The notes beneath the pieces were generated by a model that saw nothing but the letters and a program-made list of their open reading frames with translations, made no database searches and was not told where the DNA came from. Shown here piece by piece: positions 58,876 to 64,000 of a stretch of DNA of 64,000 nucleotides. Origin of the DNA: Pagrus major. Taxonomy: Eukaryota; Chordata; Actinopteri; Spariformes; Sparidae. The stretch covers positions 10,726,446-10,790,445 of the forward strand of contig NC_133234.1 of assembly GCF_040436345.1 (NCBI RefSeq). Direction: 5' to 3'. The first letter of the stretch is position 1. Each line of letters opens with the position of its first letter. The position numbers and the translations under genes were made by a program.

Positions 58876-59629
58876 TTAGGATTTGCATTCTCTTTGCAAT
58901 AATCCTTTATGGAAAGGCGCGTAAACACACAAAGTAATATCACAGGATATACAATGCTCCACCCGGCCTCCTCTTCCTCTCCTGCCGCCTGAGCCGTTGT
59001 CATGTCATCCTGTAAATATCCCCAACAGATAAACAGGCCATAAAGATGAAGCCATCATCTCAACATAATCTGAGACAGATATACCGCCGCCTCTGACAAC
59101 AGGGGATGCGAAGTGTACACGTCCTAATACAGCACCACCTCTCATCTCGCAGCTCTTTCTTCCTCACCGTCTCTGTAAGTCTTTGTTGATAACACATCAA
59201 CCCTGCTACGTCTGAATGTCAGCTTCTCTCTCCATCTGGATCCACCGCTCGGAGAAAATAGAATCATCCCAGGTCTGATGCTTTTGTATTTGTTTTTGGA
59301 GTGCATGTTTTTCTGTGGTTTGACTGGGCGCCAGCAGAGCACAGCGGCTCTCCAGCGCGAGAGAAGACAACCAGCGGGACGCTTCCAGGAGTTGTCCTTC
59401 CAGTGCTGGAACATTCCAGGAAATATCCAATCACTTTTTATTTCATTTCAAATGCATCAAAGCCAGCAGGAAATCAGGAAGGGCTCCAAGTTAATTAAAT
59501 TGTCTTGGATTAAAAATTCAGCTTGGGAACGCAATTATACACTGCAAAACGCCTCAACGCCATTCCTTCGAAGGAGGTAGGAATACACAGATTGAGACTA
59601 TGGATGGATGTATGGATGTACAGACAGAC

Positions 59630-59709
<80 letters not shown>
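59630..59709 (+). repeat. (GATA)n microsatellite
   Basis: About 20 uninterrupted GATA units, preceded by short GACA and GGAT/GTAT runs (59600-59629). It is a simple tetranucleotide array. Confidence 0.97.
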
Positions 59710-60410
59710 CTATCAATTCAAGTATTTCGAAGTCTGAGAAGAAATCCAATTTTCCACACAGCAAACCAGGAAACATGAAGGTGCCAAAGATTTAAACTGA
59801 ATCTCTCCACAGAAATGTAAACATGCATCATTGAATTCACATATAAACCATATAAGAGGACAACTGAACTGTTCTTCTAATCTCCATTTCCAAAGCAGAG
59901 GTGGATTACACATGTGTGTGTCTTGGTGAGTGGGAAGGGGAGATGATGAATTTCCCCGTATGGCATAAAAGACGATCCTTAATCTGCACTATTCATTCAG
60001 TTTTCAAACGAACGGCATCAATGAAGCAGTGCCGCCGTCAGTCGGCTCGCGCAGCAGCACGCCTGCCTGCATCTTGACCAAATAATCACATTGTGCAGCA
60101 CAATTATATGGACCATGAACGTATAGCGAGTTGAATTATGCCTTTTGAAATACATACTGTGATATATGGGTACAACTTTCAGGACTTACTCTGTGTCAAG
60201 GGGAGAAAATGAGAGAATACAGTGGCCTACTTATGGTTTGCACAGTTCAAATAAATCTGAGATTTTTATTGAGATTTTATTTTGCAGGCCAAGTGGAGGA
60301 GACCTCTTCATCTCCAATTCCCTTTAAAGAAACAGCTACCAGTATATTTAAATAAGGCTAAGAGTTCGGTGCTTTCAGCTAAATGCTAGCCACACACAGA
60401 ACTCTAGTTA

Positions 60411-60560
60411 AATTTGTTCAGTTTAGTTATGATTATGAATACATTTGCTCATGATTCATTTGGATGGCGGTGCTTGCTTGCCTGTCAATCCACCCACACA
60501 CCGCCATCCCAAATAATAATTAGCAAATGTAATAACAATCATCACTAAACTTAACAAATT
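60411..60560. repeat. Imperfect palindrome, 62-bp arms with 26-bp loop
   Basis: The arms 60411-60472 and 60499-60560 are inverted copies with about 80-85% identity by eye: AATTTGTT, GTTTAGT, ATGATT, ACATTTGCT and GGATGGCGGTG all match. The loop carries GCTTGCTTGCC. No flanking duplication was seen. Confidence 0.8.
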
Positions 60561-61736
60561 GCCAGTTTTACTGCACGTGGTTTGTCCAAGTGGTGTTGCC
60601 GTACCTAGCTGTCCAAGATGGCTGACATTTTTCATGATGTATGCAAATGTGCTGCTCAGATTGGGTCGTGACACAGACCAACAGGCAGACTGATATTGCC
60701 TTTCAAACTGTTAGCATGGCTAAAATGCTAGCAGCTGAGACTGTGATTGAAGCAAAGTTAACTTATGTGATCCATTCATTCATTACCACCAGACAAAATG
60801 TGTTTAACATCATCATATAAAATTATACTGTGGTTCCAGCTGCAATAATAAAAAATTACAGATGACTGGCGTTTATTTCAGGAGAAAAGGAAGTGCAGTA
60901 AGAGCTTTCTATAGTGCAGATTAAACAAGCCTTTTCTCTGAGACGGAAATAATTTCTTTGGTTGAGCTCAACCTCAATGGTGGAGAGAAAGCAGCTAGAG
61001 TATCATTATGAAGCCCCGCTCTCTTGATGAATTCCAGTCATTTTTGATCAGGGTTATTTATTTGCTATTCAAGCTTGCCAGCTAGCAATCTGTGGTTTTG
61101 GCTCTGCCCATTTAGGTTTAAATTAAGCACTGTGATTTTATCTGCTGCCCTCTGCCTCTGAGTGTTGTTAGGTTAACTTAAAGTCTGGCCTGCTGCTTCA
61201 TATAAAAAAATGTAGCGGTAAATAATAAGAAGAGTATCAAACAGCAGCAGTTGAAGATAGACAGTGAATGCGTCATCACGTTCAATTATCCATATCTGTA
61301 ATTGCTGCATATTCGACTTCATTGGAAGTGCTTCAAGTGCCAGTTTGTAAAAATAGCTTCCATTCAGAATGAGAATCTCCACGGGATGATTAGGGGACAG
61401 GCTCGCCTAAGACTGATTGCTGTGGCCTTTCCAGAGCTATTCTGGCTCTGCTGAGTGTGTGCCTTCCACTCAACATTGATCTATCGACCCACAGTCCAGT
61501 AAAACCTCGCTCAGACCAAAAGGTGAATCTCATTTCTAAACACACACACTCTTACACACAACAACAGCCACACACACAGACACAGCCCAGCCCATGAATA
61601 CACACACACAAACACACAGACACAGACTAACAAGCATGTTGATTTTTGATGACAAGATTGATGTAGCCCTCCTGAATTCTCCTTGCGTCAACAATAGCCA
61701 GCCACTCTTGCTCTCCAGTGTGCGTGATTGTGTGCA

Positions 61737-61762
61737 TGTGTGTGTGTGTGTGTGTGTGTGTG
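61737..61762 (+). repeat. (GT)n microsatellite
   Basis: A GT tract of 13 units; a CA-rich stretch at 61540-61625 lies 110 bp before it in the opposite sense. Confidence 0.9.
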
Positions 61763-62016
61763 GTCTTGCACCATTGAACAGCCTTTGTAGGCTTTGTGAC
61801 AGCGTTGCAATCACCACAGTGTAATTGGAATTGAGCAGCTCATCCATGTAACTGTAGGTAGGGTGAGGAAAGCTGCTGTTGTCTGCTGTAATGAGATGCA
61901 GGTTGAGCCTCGGGGGTTAAAGGTTGGTTATAAAGAACGTCACCATATTCATGAAAAAATAAAAAATCACTGCATGCCACTGTAAGGAGGCCCAAAAAAC
62001 ATGCCACATATTTTAA

Positions 62017-62345
62017 AGCAGCTACAACGATTTTCTTTTTGTGTTGATTCTGGCGGCCCCTGTGGACAGAATTGGTATGAGCGCCACCAAGTCCTGTTCG
62101 CGCGTCTTTTATGTTTACATACTTCCAGTTTCCTTTAAAGAAACAGATACTTTTATACTTCTTTTTTGTTAAGAGGTATTTTTGAGGCAGTACTTAGCTT
62201 TGCTTGAAGCTAAATGCTACAACTGCATGCTCACATGCTCAGGATGATGATGCAATGCATGCCGTCTTAGTTTCGCTTGTTAGCATGCTGACATATTTGC
62301 TAATTAGCACTTAAGCAAATGTACAGGATATGATGATTAAGGTAC
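62017..62345 (+). repeat. GCAGCTACA element joined to a GCATGCTAACA-type repeat
   Basis: The left part (62017-62110), bordered by TTAA at 62013-62016, holds GTGTTGATTCTGGCGGCCCC and TGTGGACAG, the inverse of the copy at 19150-19297. The right part (62205-62345) has GCTAAATGCTACAAC, GTTAGCATGCTGACAT and TTTGCTAATTAGCACTTAAG, typical of another abundant teleost repeat. Confidence 0.55.
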
Positions 62346-63165
62346 AGCTGAAAAACAGTTGCAACCTGCTGCAACCGTGTCAGTATTAAATTGAGACTGT
62401 TTCATAACCGGTTACAAGTTCCTTATGGTATCTCTAAAGTAAACATGTTTCATTACAGGATGATTATATTATTTGATGGTAGATAATATTCTATTCAACT
62501 GTATTTCAAAACAATTCCTTTGTAAATACACTTATTGACATTTAAAAGCAAATAATTGAGGAGGGATTCTCAGGAGGAAGCGTAATCCTAGGAAGAGAGG
62601 AATCAAGTCTCTTAAGTTTCAATCCTAACTGAAAGCTTTCCTCACGTTGTGTAACCGGCCTTCTCTGTTCATCACTCAACTGCAATTTTCTCCATCACCT
62701 GCCATGAGCTTTCCTCTCAAGTGTGCGGCAACAAAAGCTTACGGCCCTGGCCTCTATGTAACTACATGCAGGGTTGCTCCTTCACAGCGTAGTCATGGCC
62801 ATTCTTTCTCTCTGCTTTCCCCCCGCAGGGAGGTCAACTGAGAGCAAGGGAAGCATGCTTTGAGAGCTCTGTGTTTACAGTGCACACGTGTCAGGAGTGC
62901 AGGTCTTCATTGAGCACTTTTGTCTGTCAGGTCACATAATTTCTTCCCATTACACAGCGTTATTTTGGTCAGATGTGTGCTGTGTGTTCTCTAAGGCTGC
63001 TTTCACTGTATCTGTCTAACCTGTTATGAAGGGCAAATTAATATTCCAATCTTCTTAAGATCATCATATGTCACAGGTCAATGCAGGCAGTTTGGTTTTG
63101 CAGGTTGTACTTTGCACAATAGATAATCTCTTGCCTCCAAGATTTTTTATATTTTTTATATTAGG

Positions 63166-63361
63166 AATCTTTTATGGCGATGCTTCCTGTCTTTGTGTGT
63201 TAATTGTTCAGTTATCTCTTGCCATATGTCACATATCAAATTCCATATCAAGTTAACCATGGCAATCTTTTATGGCGATGCTTCCTGTCTTTGTGTGTTA
63301 ATTGTTCAGTTATCTCTTGCCATATGTCACATATCAAATTCCATATAAAGTTAACCATGGC
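63166..63361 (+). repeat. Two-copy 98-bp tandem duplication
   Basis: Copy one is 63166-63263 and copy two 63264-63361, starting AATCTTTTATGGCGATGCTT and ending AAGTTAACCATGGC. I see one difference (ATATCAAG versus ATATAAAG). The next bases AATC restart the unit before it breaks off. Confidence 0.95.
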
Positions 63362-64000
63362 AATCATATTAAACCTGACTTGTGGGTCGTAGCAGCTAGG
63401 ATAGCAACATCAGGGCAGGATGAGTGCTTTTTATTAATAGTGTTGTTACCTCCCCTTGTCCCCCTCCTGATGTAATATAAGTGAAGAAGGTGTGGGTGGA
63501 GGTCAACAATCTCTCATAGCCCCATCTCTCACTATGGCTCAGCATAGCTCTGAACTCGCTTAACCATGCTAACTCTTGAGCGAGTCAGTCAAATCCTCTT
63601 GATTCATTGAAATCATCTGGGAGCAAGTATTCATATGATTGGCCTGATGAGGACACTGCCTTAAGATTTCAGAGGTCATCAACTGACACAGCATTGGTGA
63701 TATTTGGCTGAAAATCAGAGAGATAATGATGTCAAGATTTGACAACCTGAGAATGTGACTGCCTACGTTAACATTACATGGTGTTGCTTTGACACAAGGA
63801 GAGGTTGCATCAGAATCAATGCATTTTCAAGAGGAATGTAGTAACAGAGAGTGTCTCTCTGCAAAGCATGCGTGATTGACAGCAGACGGGGAAGAGCGAG
63901 GGCGGATTGTCCACTAGTTAATCAATCGCGGATGGCATCGCTCTCTCGGATGGATGACAAAATATACTTGGGCGGCCGTTAATATATCTGGGTGGCCGGT

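Noticed and set aside
59600-59709. GATA array considered as a CRISPR-like or tandem regulatory array
   Set aside because: It is a continuous 4-bp microsatellite with no spacers.
62647-62841. 64-residue plus-strand frame
   Set aside because: Short, within the large fam20c intron, without recognisable features.

Overview
The window is vertebrate nuclear DNA, most likely from a percomorph teleost. Genes are split into short exons with GT-AG introns, (CA)n microsatellites and small foldback DNA elements are dense, and every recognised product reads as a teleost ortholog of a human gene. No prokaryotic or viral gene was recognised. All exon limits below were placed by hand from splice sites and phase, and in every gene the phases close exactly.

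Left block, 1-23 kb: gid4 (minus; substrate receptor of the GID/CTLH ubiquitin ligase) lies head to head with atpaf2 (plus; mitochondrial F1-ATPase assembly chaperone) across a ~650 bp shared promoter. tom1l2 (plus; VHS-GAT endosomal sorting adaptor, 15 exons) follows, with a ~3 kb 3' UTR. From memory, these three genes are neighbours in the same relative orientation on human 17p11.2, except that DRC3, which sits between ATPAF2 and TOM1L2 in human, is not seen here.

Middle, 23-41 kb: a repeat-rich intergenic stretch, then foxl3/foxl2l (minus, 3 exons), a forkhead factor known in teleosts as a germ-cell sex-fate switch, then more intergenic DNA.

Right block, 39-64 kb: the last eight coding exons of fam20c (minus; secretory-pathway protein kinase), with the N-terminal exons beyond the right edge behind an intron of at least 14.3 kb. 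An intron of fam20c carries a same-strand tRNA-Arg(CCT) gene with one unusual T-loop base. foxl3 and fam20c correspond to human 7p22.3, so the window contains a junction between two human synteny blocks.

The genes do not form a pathway; they are separate housekeeping and developmental genes. The most distinctive structure outside them is a set of foldback, TTAA-flanked mobile elements. One is nested inside an older repeat with an exactly reconstructable empty site. One 806 bp element has ~85 bp inverted arms and an internal duplication. There is also an element with a perfect 8-bp target duplication. I did not find a clearly novel gene system.
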